Positions 24,933 to 34,237 of a stretch of 64,000 nucleotides of DNA are shown here, piece after piece. The notes beneath the pieces were generated by a model that was given only the letters and a program-made list of their open reading frames with translations, was not told where the DNA came from and ran no database searches. The DNA comes from an uncultured Eubacteriales bacterium (lineage in GTDB: Bacteria; Bacillota; Clostridia; Peptostreptococcales; Anaerovoracaceae). The stretch is from contig CADBXM010000010.1 in assembly GCA_902798745.1 (NCBI GenBank), positions 1-64,000 on the forward strand, read 5' to 3'. Positions within the stretch are counted from its first letter, which is position 1, and each line of letters begins with the position of its first letter. Made by a program: the position numbers and the translations under genes.

Positions 24933-26765
24933 ATGGCAATATTCTATAACGTAATCGCCTTTCTCGGCGGACTCGCAATGTTCCTTTACGGAATGCGCGT
25001 CATGGGAGACGGTCTGAAAAGTTCTTCAGGCGGCGCCATGCAGAACGCTCTTTCTAAACTCACGGACAAACCGGCAATGGGTTTCATTCTCGGCATGCTG
25101 GTGGCCTGTGTCATACAAAGTTCTACAGCTACTATTGTTATCACGGTCGGACTTGTTGGAGCGGGTATTCTTACCTTCAGGCAGTCCGTTGGAATAGTGC
25201 TCGGAGCTAACGTAGGTACTGCCATCACGGCGCAGATCATCCGACTGATGGACGTCAGTTCGGGTATGGACAGCCCTTTCTACTTCTTCAAGGCAGACAA
25301 TCTGGCTCCTTTGGCGCTTGTCATAGGAATCACGCTCATAATGTTCATCAAGACCAGCAATGCCAAAACGGCAGGTTCGGTAGCCTGTGGATTCGGAATA
25401 CTCTTCATGGGTCTCATTTACATGAGTAACATCGTTTCCGGATTCGGTGAGTCTCTCAGCAATCTTCTGACCGCATTCTCTGACAACTACATCCTTGGTT
25501 TTCTCTCCGGTGTTTTAGTGACCGGTATAGTCCAGAGTTCATCCGCAGTCGTCGGTATCATACAGTCCATAGCAAGCTCTGTGGGTGTAACTTTCAGTGA
25601 AGTATTCGCGGTCATCATTGGTGTAAATATAGGTGACTGTCTTACGACTTACCTTGTATGCCGCATAGGTGCAAAGCCGGTACAGAGACGTACAGCTGTA
25701 GTACACATTGTATACAATGTATTCGCTGCCATTCTTGTATCTCTTGCAGTTTTCATTCTCAGGAAAAACGGTATCATTTCAGACGAGATATGGAACATGA
25801 CTCTTCGTTCCGGTGGAGTCGCTAACATCCACGGAATATTCAGACTCGCCCCTGCTGTTATCCTGCTCCCGTTCTCAAAAGTGTTCGAGAACATAGCGTG
25901 CAAGATAGTGAAAGAAGAGCCTATTGCTGAAGAAGACAAACATGCTCTCGCGACCCTCGACGCGCTCGATGAAAGACTGTTCAGCGCTCCTTCAATCGCA
26001 CTGGATCAAGTTGACAGAGTCGTATTTGAAATGAGCGATCTGGCAGAACATAACGTCGATGCCTGCATTAAGCAGATATTCGAATTTGATCCAAAGCGCG
26101 ATCAGCGCATAGAAGAACGTGAAGACCTGATCGACACCATGACAGACTCAGCCAACAAGTACCTTGTCTCTCTTTCGCCTCACATTGGGCTTGAAAAGGA
26201 CATCTTAAAACAGAATTATGTGGTAAAGGCTCTTATATGCTATGAAAGGATCGGAGACCTTGCAGTCAATATAAAGAATGAAGTAGCGCGTATGCGTGAT
26301 GAAGGAAAGACTTTCTCTGAGTCAGCACTTAAAGAACTCAAAATAGCATTCGATGCTATTTATGAGATACTTGGGATCACTTCTGAAGCGTATAAAGAAA
26401 AAGATTCAGAATTAGCAGCCAGAGTCGAGCCTTTGGAAGAAGTTATAGATGACGTAGTAGAAGATCTGAACGCAAGACATGTATACAGAATGGTAAACGA
26501 GCTGTGTGACCCGATCACCGGTATACGTTTCCAGAACATACTTACTAACGTCGAGCACATCTCAGATAAGTGCAGCGATATAGCTATCTACATTTTGGAA
26601 CGTGACAATCGCGAGATCTTCGGAAAGGAACACTCTTTCCTCCACGAGCTGCATGTATCTAACAACATGTTATATCAGGAAGAATTTCAGAAGAATTACG
26701 ACAAGTATTTCAGCCTGCTCTCCGAGATACCGGAAGACGGCATTGAAGATGGCATAGCCGGCTAA
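24933..26765 (+). CDS. Na/Pi cotransporter family protein with PhoU-like tail
   Basis: A 610-residue protein. Residues about 1-300 hold two Na/Pi-cotransporter repeats with the paired QSS motifs CVIQSSTATIVITVG (about 53) and GIVQSSSAVVGIIQ (about 198). Residues about 350-600 form a PhoU-like helical cytoplasmic region. Sodium-driven phosphate handling is expected but not proven for this group. The start at 24933 is preferred over an ATG 16 codons upstream because GGGGGGATT precedes it and the family opening MAIFYNVIAFLGGLAMFLYGM begins there. The 24726-24932 region upstream is AT-rich with no gene and no clear promoter. Confidence 0.9.
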   Translation: MAIFYNVIAFLGGLAMFLYGMRVMGDGLKSSSGGAMQNALSKLTDKPAMGFILGMLVACVIQSSTATIVITVGLVGAGILTFRQSVGIVLGANVGTAITAQIIRLMDVSSGMDSPFYFFKADNLAPLALVIGITLIMFIKTSNAKTAGSVACGFGILFMGLIYMSNIVSGFGESLSNLLTAFSDNYILGFLSGVLVTGIVQSSSAVVGIIQSIASSVGVTFSEVFAVIIGVNIGDCLTTYLVCRIGAKPVQRRTAVVHIVYNVFAAILVSLAVFILRKNGIISDEIWNMTLRSGGVANIHGIFRLAPAVILLPFSKVFENIACKIVKEEPIAEEDKHALATLDALDERLFSAPSIALDQVDRVVFEMSDLAEHNVDACIKQIFEFDPKRDQRIEEREDLIDTMTDSANKYLVSLSPHIGLEKDILKQNYVVKALICYERIGDLAVNIKNEVARMRDEGKTFSESALKELKIAFDAIYEILGITSEAYKEKDSELAARVEPLEEVIDDVVEDLNARHVYRMVNELCDPITGIRFQNILTNVEHISDKCSDIAIYILERDNREIFGKEHSFLHELHVSNNMLYQEEFQKNYDKYFSLLSEIPEDGIEDGIAG

Positions 26766-26771
26766 ATTGTC

Positions 26772-27848
26772 TTACTCAGCTTTTACTTTCTTCCAGTAAT
26801 TGCTGTAAAGATCTGTTGTCTTAGGATCGAGTGTAACCAGCGACTCGCATCTTGCTACAGTCTCATCATCGGGGAATACCGCCTTTTCGTTAAGGTATTC
26901 CTCATCGATGAGTTCGAGCGCTGCTTCATTAGGAGTAGTGTAATAAAGATAGTCAAAATTCTTCGCAGCAACCTCTGCCTTGCAAAGATAGTTTATCCAT
27001 GCCTCGGCCTTTTCCTTGTTTACCGCTTCCTTGGGGATGACCCACGAATCAATGAAGAACTCCGATCCCTCCTTTGGGACCACGAATTCAACATCCTCAT
27101 TCAGTTCTTTTGTATAGATGTATTCTCCGTTCCACACAACGCCTACTGCCGCGGATCCATTCGCAAGCAGATCTCTTGCAGAGTCATTTGCATACTTATA
27201 AACAAGTGGCTTCTGCTTTATAAGGTCATCAGCGGCCTTTTTTATTTCGGCTTCGTTTGTGGAATTCTCAGAGTAACCGTTCTTTTTCAAACCTATCATG
27301 AATGCGTCCCTTACGCTGTCGGGCATCACCATGCTGCCGGCAAACTTCTTATTCCAGAGATCGTCCCATGAATCGATCTCAACGTCCCCTACCATCTTGG
27401 TATTATAGAGGATACCGGAAATACCAACCTGGTAAGGCACCGAAAATCTGTTGTCGGGATCGAAGCTCTCGGATTTTTCCATGTAAACATTATCGATATT
27501 GGTTGTCTCAGGCATTGCGTCCTTGTTGAGTTCAGCCAACATGTCATTCTCGATCATGCGTTGTATCATGTAATCGGATGTACAAACACAGTCATATGTG
27601 GTCGCGTTGTTCTCAAGCACTGTGTACATCTCTTCAGCTGTATCGTAATAATCAGGGATCACGCGGATACCGGTCTCGGCTTCGAAGTCCTCAAGTATCA
27701 TCGGATCATAATAATCGCCATAGCAATATACATACACCTCTCCGTTTACCCCGCTACGACATCCGCTTGATACAAAGGAGAACGCAATGGTCAAAACGAC
27801 GCACATAATCAGCGATATTATTTTGTAATCAGAAACTGTTTTTGTCAT
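26772..27848 (-). CDS. potD: PotD-type polyamine-binding lipoprotein
   Basis: A 358-residue periplasmic-binding-protein-type lipoprotein: signal peptide (about 8-29) with modified Cys30 in VSSGC, then a PotD/PotF-like fold beginning EVYVYCYGDYYDPMILEDFE and containing DYMIQRMIENDML and FIDSWVIPKEAVNKEKAEAW. It probably binds spermidine/putrescine outside the cell. Unusually it is not in the potABC operon (47.1-49.8 kb), which lacks a binding protein. Instead it starts 3 nt after the permease-GGDEF gene. It could serve potABC in trans, sensing, or both. No ligand residues were verified. Confidence 0.85.
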   Translation of the reverse strand: MTKTVSDYKIISLIMCVVLTIAFSFVSSGCRSGVNGEVYVYCYGDYYDPMILEDFEAETGIRVIPDYYDTAEEMYTVLENNATTYDCVCTSDYMIQRMIENDMLAELNKDAMPETTNIDNVYMEKSESFDPDNRFSVPYQVGISGILYNTKMVGDVEIDSWDDLWNKKFAGSMVMPDSVRDAFMIGLKKNGYSENSTNEAEIKKAADDLIKQKPLVYKYANDSARDLLANGSAAVGVVWNGEYIYTKELNEDVEFVVPKEGSEFFIDSWVIPKEAVNKEKAEAWINYLCKAEVAAKNFDYLYYTTPNEAALELIDEEYLNEKAVFPDDETVARCESLVTLDPKTTDLYSNYWKKVKAE

Positions 27849-27851
27849 TAA

Positions 27852-30044
27852 TTACTCTCTTGTGATCGAACCTTTTTCTCTTAGGGCCAACTTTTCGGAA
27901 TACATGCGCTTGTCGGCGCGCTCAAATACTTCTTGTATATTTTTATCTTCGCCATGCCTGTACTCAGATAGGCCTCCCGCAACAACCACCTTGCCAAGTG
28001 AGATATTTTCCACCGAACTGTCATGCAGCAACTGCATGAGTCTTTCTCTGTGCTCATAGTCATGCCCTTCCAGCATCACCACGAACTCATCCCCGCCAAG
28101 CCTGTATACCGGGCTTCGTCTGAAAATGTCGCATACCAGTTCCGATGCGGCGCAAATATACTCATCTCCGGCCTTATGACCTAGAGTATCGTTTATATGT
28201 TTCAGGCCGTTGACATCGCATACTACAATAGCAAACTCGTTCAACTGTCCGTCTGATATACCTGCATCTGCCTCGTGTGACATATTCAGAAAAGCGTGTT
28301 TGCTCTTGACTCCGGTCAGCGGATCTGTATTTGCGATCTTGTCACTCTCTTTCTGTCTGCTAGACATATAGGCATGGTTGCTGAACATAATGAACATAGC
28401 AAACCCAAACATTCCCAGAGCCATGATGATGGCGCGTGTGTCGTCTTTTTCCAGATCATCGATCTGGCCCCTTATGAACTCGAGTTCCTCTGAAGCATTT
28501 TCATCAACCTGTTGTTCATAATACTCTTCGATATTTGACTCAAGTCTGGTGTTGGCATTTATCATTGATTGCCTCATCCAGATAAGAGATATCAGAAGCA
28601 CTAGCGCTAACAGTGAGGCCCACACTATTAATGAATTCCCATACTTCTTCGACTTATCGCGCGAAAGCAGTATCCTGAAGAAAATGAAACCTACTATGAC
28701 CCACGCAATGAACAGGAAGTACGTTTCTCTTTCTATCGAGCTCTCGGAAATGAGATTCGGAACCAATGTATAAAGAGCATAAAAGATCATCATCACCAGA
28801 CCGAGCATGCCCGTGAACCGCTCGATCGCGTCGTCTCTCTCCCTGGCTCTCTTCAGAGTGCAGGCAGAAACAATGCCGTAGATCAAAGTCGCACCTATGC
28901 ATGTAACATCAACGATCCAGCCTATGGCAGTCCTTCCTACAAAAGGAATGATCAGGGCCGAGACAGCTATTATTCCTATGGCTCTGCCCGGAGTTCCGTA
29001 TTTGCTGATCTCAGCGAATCTCCCGGGGATCATTTTGTCTCGCCCCATGGCGTAGAACAGTCTGGAAGCAGCTGTGGTCTGTCCGATCAGGCTGGTGATT
29101 ACAAGTGAGAGCAAAGCTGCCATGAGTAAAGCCACACCGGTCGAACCGAGATAATGATTGGCTGCATAAAATGCCGGCAAAGCCTCAAGACCATCAAGAT
29201 TTCCTCTGTCTCTGATATATTCGAGCCATGAACCGTATCTCTCCGGATATGCTGTCATAGATAGTATTGTGACCAGTACATAAAGCGCAGTCGTTACGAC
29301 GACTGAGATCACTAACAACCTGAATATACCGGTCCTTTTGAAGGTGAACTCCTCTGAGCTGTGAGAGATATTCTCAAATCCTACAAATGCCCATGGTGAT
29401 ATCACCGCTATATAAATGATCTGCGTGACCGCACTGCTTTCCGGAACGAATGCGTGATCATACGGACCTTTGAAACCCAAAATGGCCGCAAGCGCAGCTA
29501 TCAAGATGGCTATGCTGAGGATACCAACCATAGCCGTCATGGCGTAAGCGACCGCTTTTCTGCTTATAAAGCAAAGAAATGTTATAAGAATAATACCTGC
29601 AGACGTGAGTAGCAGCTCACCTACAAAGACATCATAACCAAATATGGTATAGATTTTGCCTACCTCAAATGCCGAGCCTATGAAATATCTGGCAAACAAC
29701 GGTAATGAGGTAGCGTTGGCCCATAATATAGACAGGTATGTGAGTATCAGAAACCAGGCAGTCAAAAATCCGTAGTCATGTCCGAAAATCTCTCTTGAGA
29801 ATGCGTAAGCGCCGCCGGACTCAGGATATATCTGCATTAGATATGAGTAATTCCTCGCAATTACGAGCATAATGGCCATTCCAAGCACAAGCCCAATGAT
29901 GCTTCCGGCGAGTCCTGCTCTTCCAAGGTAATTACTGCTGGTCACTACAAGAGAACCCCAACCTATCGCGGAGCCGATAGAAAACGCGAGCGCCATTATC
30001 GGGGACATGTACGGTTTAAGACCTGTTTGACCCTTTTCTTCCAT
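27852..30044 (-). CDS. Amino acid permease (APC) fused to a GGDEF diguanylate cyclase
   Basis: A 730-residue fusion. Residues about 1-445 are an APC-superfamily permease of 12 helices (FSIGSAIGWGSLVVTSSNYLG, TTAASRLFYAMGRDKMIPG). Residues about 455-545 give two more membrane helices enclosing an acidic extracytoplasmic segment of about 45 residues. Residues about 573-730 are a GGDEF domain with TDPLTGVKSKHAF, DVNGLKHINDTLGH and an intact RLGGDEFVVML. The RxxD inhibitory site is absent (FRRS). It suggests a transporter or transporter-derived sensor coupled to c-di-GMP synthesis. I chose the ATG at 30044; a TTG two codons earlier is possible. It lies between the HPt and potD genes. Confidence 0.88.
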   Translation of the reverse strand: MEEKGQTGLKPYMSPIMALAFSIGSAIGWGSLVVTSSNYLGRAGLAGSIIGLVLGMAIMLVIARNYSYLMQIYPESGGAYAFSREIFGHDYGFLTAWFLILTYLSILWANATSLPLFARYFIGSAFEVGKIYTIFGYDVFVGELLLTSAGIILITFLCFISRKAVAYAMTAMVGILSIAILIAALAAILGFKGPYDHAFVPESSAVTQIIYIAVISPWAFVGFENISHSSEEFTFKRTGIFRLLVISVVVTTALYVLVTILSMTAYPERYGSWLEYIRDRGNLDGLEALPAFYAANHYLGSTGVALLMAALLSLVITSLIGQTTAASRLFYAMGRDKMIPGRFAEISKYGTPGRAIGIIAVSALIIPFVGRTAIGWIVDVTCIGATLIYGIVSACTLKRARERDDAIERFTGMLGLVMMIFYALYTLVPNLISESSIERETYFLFIAWVIVGFIFFRILLSRDKSKKYGNSLIVWASLLALVLLISLIWMRQSMINANTRLESNIEEYYEQQVDENASEELEFIRGQIDDLEKDDTRAIIMALGMFGFAMFIMFSNHAYMSSRQKESDKIANTDPLTGVKSKHAFLNMSHEADAGISDGQLNEFAIVVCDVNGLKHINDTLGHKAGDEYICAASELVCDIFRRSPVYRLGGDEFVVMLEGHDYEHRERLMQLLHDSSVENISLGKVVVAGGLSEYRHGEDKNIQEVFERADKRMYSEKLALREKGSITRE

Positions 30045-30057
30045 TACCAACTGATTA

Positions 30058-30396
30058 CTAGAGCGCTTTTAGTCTTTCCAGAGCTTCTTTATACTTAGGC
30101 ATAACATCTGAAAGATCCGGCATTTCCGTCTGTCCTCTCAGTCTCTCAGTGATCTCACTTACAGGATCGCAGATCGGTGTAAGCGAAAGATTGCCGAGCG
30201 CTCCTTTAAGAGCATGGGCAGCCTCAAATGCTGCAACAGCATCTCCTGCCTCCACAGCAGAATCGAGCTTTTCGAAATTGGCATCATTAAGCATGGTACC
30301 AACAAGCTGAATGTAAAACTCTTCCATTCCCATACAGCGTGTGAGGCCTTCCTCAGTATTTGCGCCGAATTCTTTTAGTGCATCAATTGTAATCAT
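30058..30396 (-). CDS. HPt (histidine phosphotransfer) domain protein
   Basis: A 112-residue stand-alone HPt protein. The phospho-accepting His61 lies in the hallmark FEAAHALKGALGNLSL, within a predicted four-helix bundle. It should relay phosphate between a hybrid histidine kinase and a receiver domain, most simply the REC protein encoded 36 nt upstream. No histidine kinase is present in the window, so the donor is elsewhere. AGGAG lies 8 nt before the ATG. It is followed 13 nt later by the permease-GGDEF gene. Confidence 0.9.
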   Translation of the reverse strand: MITIDALKEFGANTEEGLTRCMGMEEFYIQLVGTMLNDANFEKLDSAVEAGDAVAAFEAAHALKGALGNLSLTPICDPVSEITERLRGQTEMPDLSDVMPKYKEALERLKAL

Positions 30397-30432
30397 CTGA
30401 TCATCTCCTGTTAGTTATTCCCGCTATAATTA

Positions 30433-32616
30433 TTAGTTCTTTTTAGTCTTAAGGGCCCTATCCGCAGCCTTGAACAGGTCGGGTTCATTCTCTTCATCTC
30501 CAAACACAAGGCCGTAATTTATACTGATCCCTGATACACCCTGCTCATCAGAAGCGACCGCTTCTTTGAACTGATGTATTTTGCCTTCGATGATCTCGCG
30601 ATGGCTGCTGTCGATCCTTGACAGGATAACTCCCACTTCATCATTCTTTAGTCTGCAAATAAAATCTGATGCTCTGAAAACATCGCGAAGCATCTCCGCC
30701 GCTCTTATCACAGATCGATTAGCCGCTGACGAGCCTTTTGCCTTGCTGATTTCATCATAATTACTGAGCTCGATAAGCAAGAGAGCAGTATGGTCTTTAT
30801 CCGAGTCATAAATCAGAAAGTCGAAAGCGCTGCCGTTATAAAGCCCCGTAACAGGGTCATGCATCGCGTCATAAACATGTCTGTCGTGAGCCAGCTTGCG
30901 ATACTTGTTTCTTTCCACACGTATCTCATCGCTGCCCTTCTCCTGTTTCTCGATAAGGAATTCCTCGAATTCATTTTCAGGAACAGGCTTGGAGAAATAG
31001 TAACCCTGAACGATATCGCAGCCCATTTGTTTCAAAGTGAAGAGTTGTTCAGCGGTCTCCACTCCTTCAGCTATAACCGGTACGTTGAGTGACTCCGCGA
31101 TCTCAATAACTATTTCGAGCATCCGTGTGTTCTTTCCGTTCTTGAACGCGCTCCTAATAAACTGCATATCGAGTTTTAGAGCATCTATCGGCAGATTGGA
31201 TAGCATATTCAGTGAACTGTATCCGCTGCCGAAGTCATCCATTTCAATAAAGAAACCTCTATCCCTGAGTTCTTGCACAGTGCCTATAATGTGCTCAGAA
31301 TCCTCGGTATATGCCGATTCGGTCACCTCAAGTATCAGATCTCCGTGGTTCAGATCGAATTCAGCAATAAGGCTGTCAATATCATCGACCAGCGACGGAT
31401 CGAACATATCCACCCTGGATACGTTGACCGACACAGGAACCGATATCCCAAGAACATTTTTCCACTCGCTGATCTGTCTTGCAGAGCTGCGCCATACATA
31501 ACTATCCAACTGCTGAATAAGACCGTTTTTTTCAAAGAGATCTATAAAGACCCCCGGGCTGACAAGCCCAAATTCCGGGTGTTTCCAACGGACGAGTGCT
31601 TCGGCGCTTGAGAGAACCATTTCATCGCCTCTAATATCGTATTTCGGCTGATAGTGAACAACGAACTGTTCCTCCTCAATCGCGCGCGAGAAGTCAATAA
31701 GAAGTTGTTCTGAGAATTGCGAGGACTCATGCAAAGCGTTGTCATAGATAGCTATCGCCTTGGTAAAAGTGCTTCTTACCGTGTCTGAGGCCATCTTTGC
31801 CCTGTCAAAGCGCCTCTCTATCTCAAGATTTTTATCGACTTTTGGATATACGCCCATTCTGAGCCTGACTATGCTCTCATCCTTGCCATCACCGGAAGCG
31901 CCTTCAGATATGTCCTCGAGCAAACTCGTATAATCAGTGATATGAGGCGTATAGACAACAAAATTGTCAGCTTCTCTTCTGGAAGCAAGACCACCATGCT
32001 CATCTACATGAGCTTGTATCTTTTCGGCAATGCGCTGAAGCACTTCATCGGCGTATTTTCTTCCATAGCGTTCATTGATGAAATGGAAGTGATTTATATT
32101 GACCACAAGCGCGTCCATCTCGGTATCCGGATGCTTGGTGTCATACCGGTCGCAGTAGCTGTAGAAATACTCTCTGGTATAAAGACCTGTAAGACTGTCA
32201 TTCTCAGTCTGGCCGATTATCATGCGGCCCTCTGAAAGCTCGATGGTACGATTGACTCTGGCTTTTATTACTTCAGGCCTCGGATATGGCTTTGAAATGA
32301 AGTCTGAGGCCCCTATATTAAGGCTCTCGACTTCTGCTTCCTTTTCGGCAGTAAGTACTATTACAGGGAGATTATCAAGCTTTTCACTCTCACTCATTCC
32401 CTTAAGTATGTCCATGCCGCTCATGTCAGGAAGATTAAGGTCGAGCAGAACCAGGCTGAGACTGCTTTCATTATCGATCAAGTCAAGAGCCCGGGTCCCG
32501 TCTTCGGCAGTTAAAATCTCGTAGTCGTTTTGAAGAACAATCTTAAGAAGCTCAAGATTGACTCTTTCATCCTCTACGATAAGTATTTTTTTCTTTTCAG
32601 ATTTGAAATCTTTCAT
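30433..32616 (-). CDS. Response regulator REC-GGDEF*-EAL-GGDEF* (c-di-GMP phosphodiesterase)
   Basis: A 727-residue protein. REC (about 10-125) has phospho-Asp59 in LVLLDLNLPDMSG. A first GGDEF domain (about 135-290) is degenerate, reading READNF at the signature. The EAL domain (about 305-550) keeps EALVRW, VNVSR, LEVTES, DDFGSGYSSL, KLDMQF, AEGVET and QGYYFSKP, so phosphodiesterase activity is expected. A second GGDEF-like domain (about 585-727) reads KNDEV and is also inactive. It likely degrades c-di-GMP under phosphorelay control, opposing the cyclase encoded downstream. A TATAAT lies at 32685-32690, about 68 nt upstream. Confidence 0.92.
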   Translation of the reverse strand: MKDFKSEKKKILIVEDERVNLELLKIVLQNDYEILTAEDGTRALDLIDNESSLSLVLLDLNLPDMSGMDILKGMSESEKLDNLPVIVLTAEKEAEVESLNIGASDFISKPYPRPEVIKARVNRTIELSEGRMIIGQTENDSLTGLYTREYFYSYCDRYDTKHPDTEMDALVVNINHFHFINERYGRKYADEVLQRIAEKIQAHVDEHGGLASRREADNFVVYTPHITDYTSLLEDISEGASGDGKDESIVRLRMGVYPKVDKNLEIERRFDRAKMASDTVRSTFTKAIAIYDNALHESSQFSEQLLIDFSRAIEEEQFVVHYQPKYDIRGDEMVLSSAEALVRWKHPEFGLVSPGVFIDLFEKNGLIQQLDSYVWRSSARQISEWKNVLGISVPVSVNVSRVDMFDPSLVDDIDSLIAEFDLNHGDLILEVTESAYTEDSEHIIGTVQELRDRGFFIEMDDFGSGYSSLNMLSNLPIDALKLDMQFIRSAFKNGKNTRMLEIVIEIAESLNVPVIAEGVETAEQLFTLKQMGCDIVQGYYFSKPVPENEFEEFLIEKQEKGSDEIRVERNKYRKLAHDRHVYDAMHDPVTGLYNGSAFDFLIYDSDKDHTALLLIELSNYDEISKAKGSSAANRSVIRAAEMLRDVFRASDFICRLKNDEVGVILSRIDSSHREIIEGKIHQFKEAVASDEQGVSGISINYGLVFGDEENEPDLFKAADRALKTKKN

Positions 32617-32730
32617 TGATGACTACCCTTTTCTGTGTTTTAGCCACTTAATACATTTGTTGCGGGTTTTGCATATACACAATTATTATACACTAAATCC
32701 AGCATATGATGACACCCTCTCTAATGCATA

Positions 32731-32757
32731 AGAAAAAGACTGCCTAAAGGCAGTCTC
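32731..32757 (-). terminator. Terminator of the tRNA cluster
   Basis: AGACTGCC/GGCAGTCT perfect 8-bp stem with a 4-nt loop, followed on the minus strand by TTTTCTT, 4 nt after tRNA-Cys. Confidence 0.88.
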
Positions 32758-32760
32758 AGT

Positions 32761-32834
<74 letters not shown>

Positions 32835-32872
32835 ATATTGCGAAGGGACTCTCTCGAGCCCCCTCGTTTTCT

Positions 32873-32947
32873 TGGCTAGGGTAGCAGGATTCGAACCTGC
32901 GAATGACGGAATCAGAATCCGTTGCCTTACCGCTTGGCTATACCCCA
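32873..32947 (-). tRNA. tRNA-Gln (CTG)
   Basis: A 75-nt cloverleaf: acceptor TGGGGTA/TACCCTA, anticodon loop TTCTGAT giving CTG, T-arm GCAGGTTCGAATCCTGC, encoded CCA. The anticodon reads CAG only, so a TTG-anticodon tRNA-Gln must exist elsewhere. Confidence 0.93.
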
Positions 32948-32951
32948 TCAA

Positions 32952-33027
32952 TGGGGTGGGTAGTGGGATTCGAACCCACGCATACAGGAGCCACAACCCT
33001 GGGTCTTAACCGCTTGACGATACCCAC
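32952..33027 (-). tRNA. tRNA-His (GTG)
   Basis: A 76-nt cloverleaf: acceptor GTGGGTA/TACCCAC with discriminator C and encoded CCA. The anticodon loop TTGTGGC gives GTG. A G at 33028 could supply the His-specific G-1. Confidence 0.95.
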
Positions 33028-33055
33028 CACGACGTAACGTGACTATTTATAAAAA

Positions 33056-33132
33056 TGGCGACCGGGAACGGGCTCGAACCGTCGACCTCCAGCGTGACAG
33101 GCTGGCATTCTAACCAGCTGAACTACCCGGCC
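33056..33132 (-). tRNA. tRNA-Asp (GTC)
   Basis: A 77-nt cloverleaf: acceptor GGCCGGG/CCCGGTC (one G-U), discriminator G, anticodon loop CTGTCAC giving GTC, encoded CCA. Confidence 0.95.
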
Positions 33133-33174
33133 GCATTCTTTCTTCATAATTCCTTAAAAAAGGAATTAATAGAA

Positions 33175-33250
33175 TGGTGGGCGCAATAGGGCTCGAACCT
33201 ATGACCCCCTGCTTGTAAGGCAGGTGCTCTCCCAGCTGAGCTATGCGCCC
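33175..33250 (-). tRNA. tRNA-Val (TAC)
   Basis: A 76-nt cloverleaf: acceptor GGGCGCA/TGCGCCC, discriminator A, anticodon loop CTTACAA giving TAC, encoded CCA. Confidence 0.95.
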
Positions 33251-33255
33251 GTGAT

Positions 33256-33332
33256 TGGTAGCGGCGACTGGACTTGAACCAGTGACCTTCCGGGTATGAA
33301 CCGGACGCTCTAGCCAGCTAAGCTACGCCGCC
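33256..33332 (-). tRNA. tRNA-Met (CAT), elongator type
   Basis: A 77-nt cloverleaf: acceptor GGCGGCG/CGCCGCT, anticodon loop TTCATAC giving CAT, encoded CCA. It lacks initiator features (C1-A72 mismatch, three GC pairs in the anticodon stem as in tRNA-fMet), and it resembles clostridial elongator tRNA-Met. It is the first gene of the cluster. Confidence 0.9.
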
Positions 33333-33362
33333 AAATAGCGCGCTTTCCAATCGCGCTTGATT

Positions 33363-33391
33363 AGTTTAACAAAAGCATATTGCCTTGTCAA
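33363..33391 (-). promoter_or_regulatory. Promoter of the six-tRNA cluster
   Basis: TTGACA, 17 nt, TAAACT, about 31 nt upstream of tRNA-Met. The order transcribed is Met, Val, Asp, His, Gln, Cys, then the terminator. Confidence 0.75.
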
Positions 33392-33478
33392 CAATTATCT
33401 TCCTATCTTTTTAAACAATTTGAATCAACCGCATTTGAATTATACTTTGATATGTGCATATGTTATACTTTACACGTT

Positions 33479-34234
33479 ATGTTGCAACCGGATCCAATTG
33501 CATTCGAAATACTTGGAATCGAAGTCCGCTGGTATGGCATTCTGATAGCATTCGGAATGTTTCTTGCAGTGCTTATATCGTCCAGACGGGCTCCAAAGCA
33601 CGGACTCACCGACGATGACGTGCTCGATCTGGCCCTGTGGATGCTCCCTGCCGGAGTGATAGGAGCCAGAGTTTATTATGTTCTTTTCAACCTCCGTTAT
33701 TACCATACTTTAGGCGAAATGCTCAACATCCGCGGAGGCGGTCTTGCGATACATGGCGGACTGATATTTGGTTTTATCGCTGTATTATTAGTTTGCAGAC
33801 ATAAAAAGATACGCACTCTTAATATGGCCGATTTGATCATACCTTCAGTGGCTCTGGCTCAATCCATAGGCCGCTGGGGCAATTTTTTCAACGGCGAGGC
33901 CCACGGCGGTCCTACTGATCTTCCATGGGGTATCATCGTTGATGGGGTCAGAGTCCACCCTACTTTCTTGTATGAGTCGATATGGTGTCTCATTCTTTTC
34001 ATAGCTCTTTCGTATTTCGATATGAACATGCGTATTGCCGACGGTCAGACCCTATCACTATATTTTATATTTTATTCACTCGAGCGTTTCTTTGTAGAGG
34101 CTCTCAGGACCGACTCTCTGATGATAGGTCCATTCAAACAGGCTCAAGTCATCAGCCTGTGTGCTATAGTCCTCGGACTGTGTCTTTATGTCTATGTAAC
34201 ACGAAAAGCCAATAGTCAAAATACCCGCAAATGA
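33479..34234 (+). CDS. lgt: Prolipoprotein diacylglyceryl transferase
   Basis: A 251-residue Lgt. The start MLQPDPIAFEILGIEVRWYG matches the family opening, so the longer upstream frame is rejected. Signature elements are GGGLAIHGGLIFG (about 87), GRWGNFFNGEAHG (about 129) and HPTFLYES (about 160). Seven membrane helices are expected. It transfers diacylglycerol to the lipobox Cys of prelipoproteins such as the two lipoproteins in this window. No ribosome binding site is visible. A TATACT at 33464-33469 would place transcription start almost at the ATG, whereas an upstream TATACT (33441-33446) gives a short leader. Confidence 0.93.
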   Translation: MLQPDPIAFEILGIEVRWYGILIAFGMFLAVLISSRRAPKHGLTDDDVLDLALWMLPAGVIGARVYYVLFNLRYYHTLGEMLNIRGGGLAIHGGLIFGFIAVLLVCRHKKIRTLNMADLIIPSVALAQSIGRWGNFFNGEAHGGPTDLPWGIIVDGVRVHPTFLYESIWCLILFIALSYFDMNMRIADGQTLSLYFIFYSLERFFVEALRTDSLMIGPFKQAQVISLCAIVLGLCLYVYVTRKANSQNTRK

Positions 34235-34237
34235 AAA

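Noticed and set aside
32617..32700. c-di-GMP riboswitch in the leader of the signalling operon
   Set aside because: The leader is too short and lacks the GEMM core motifs.
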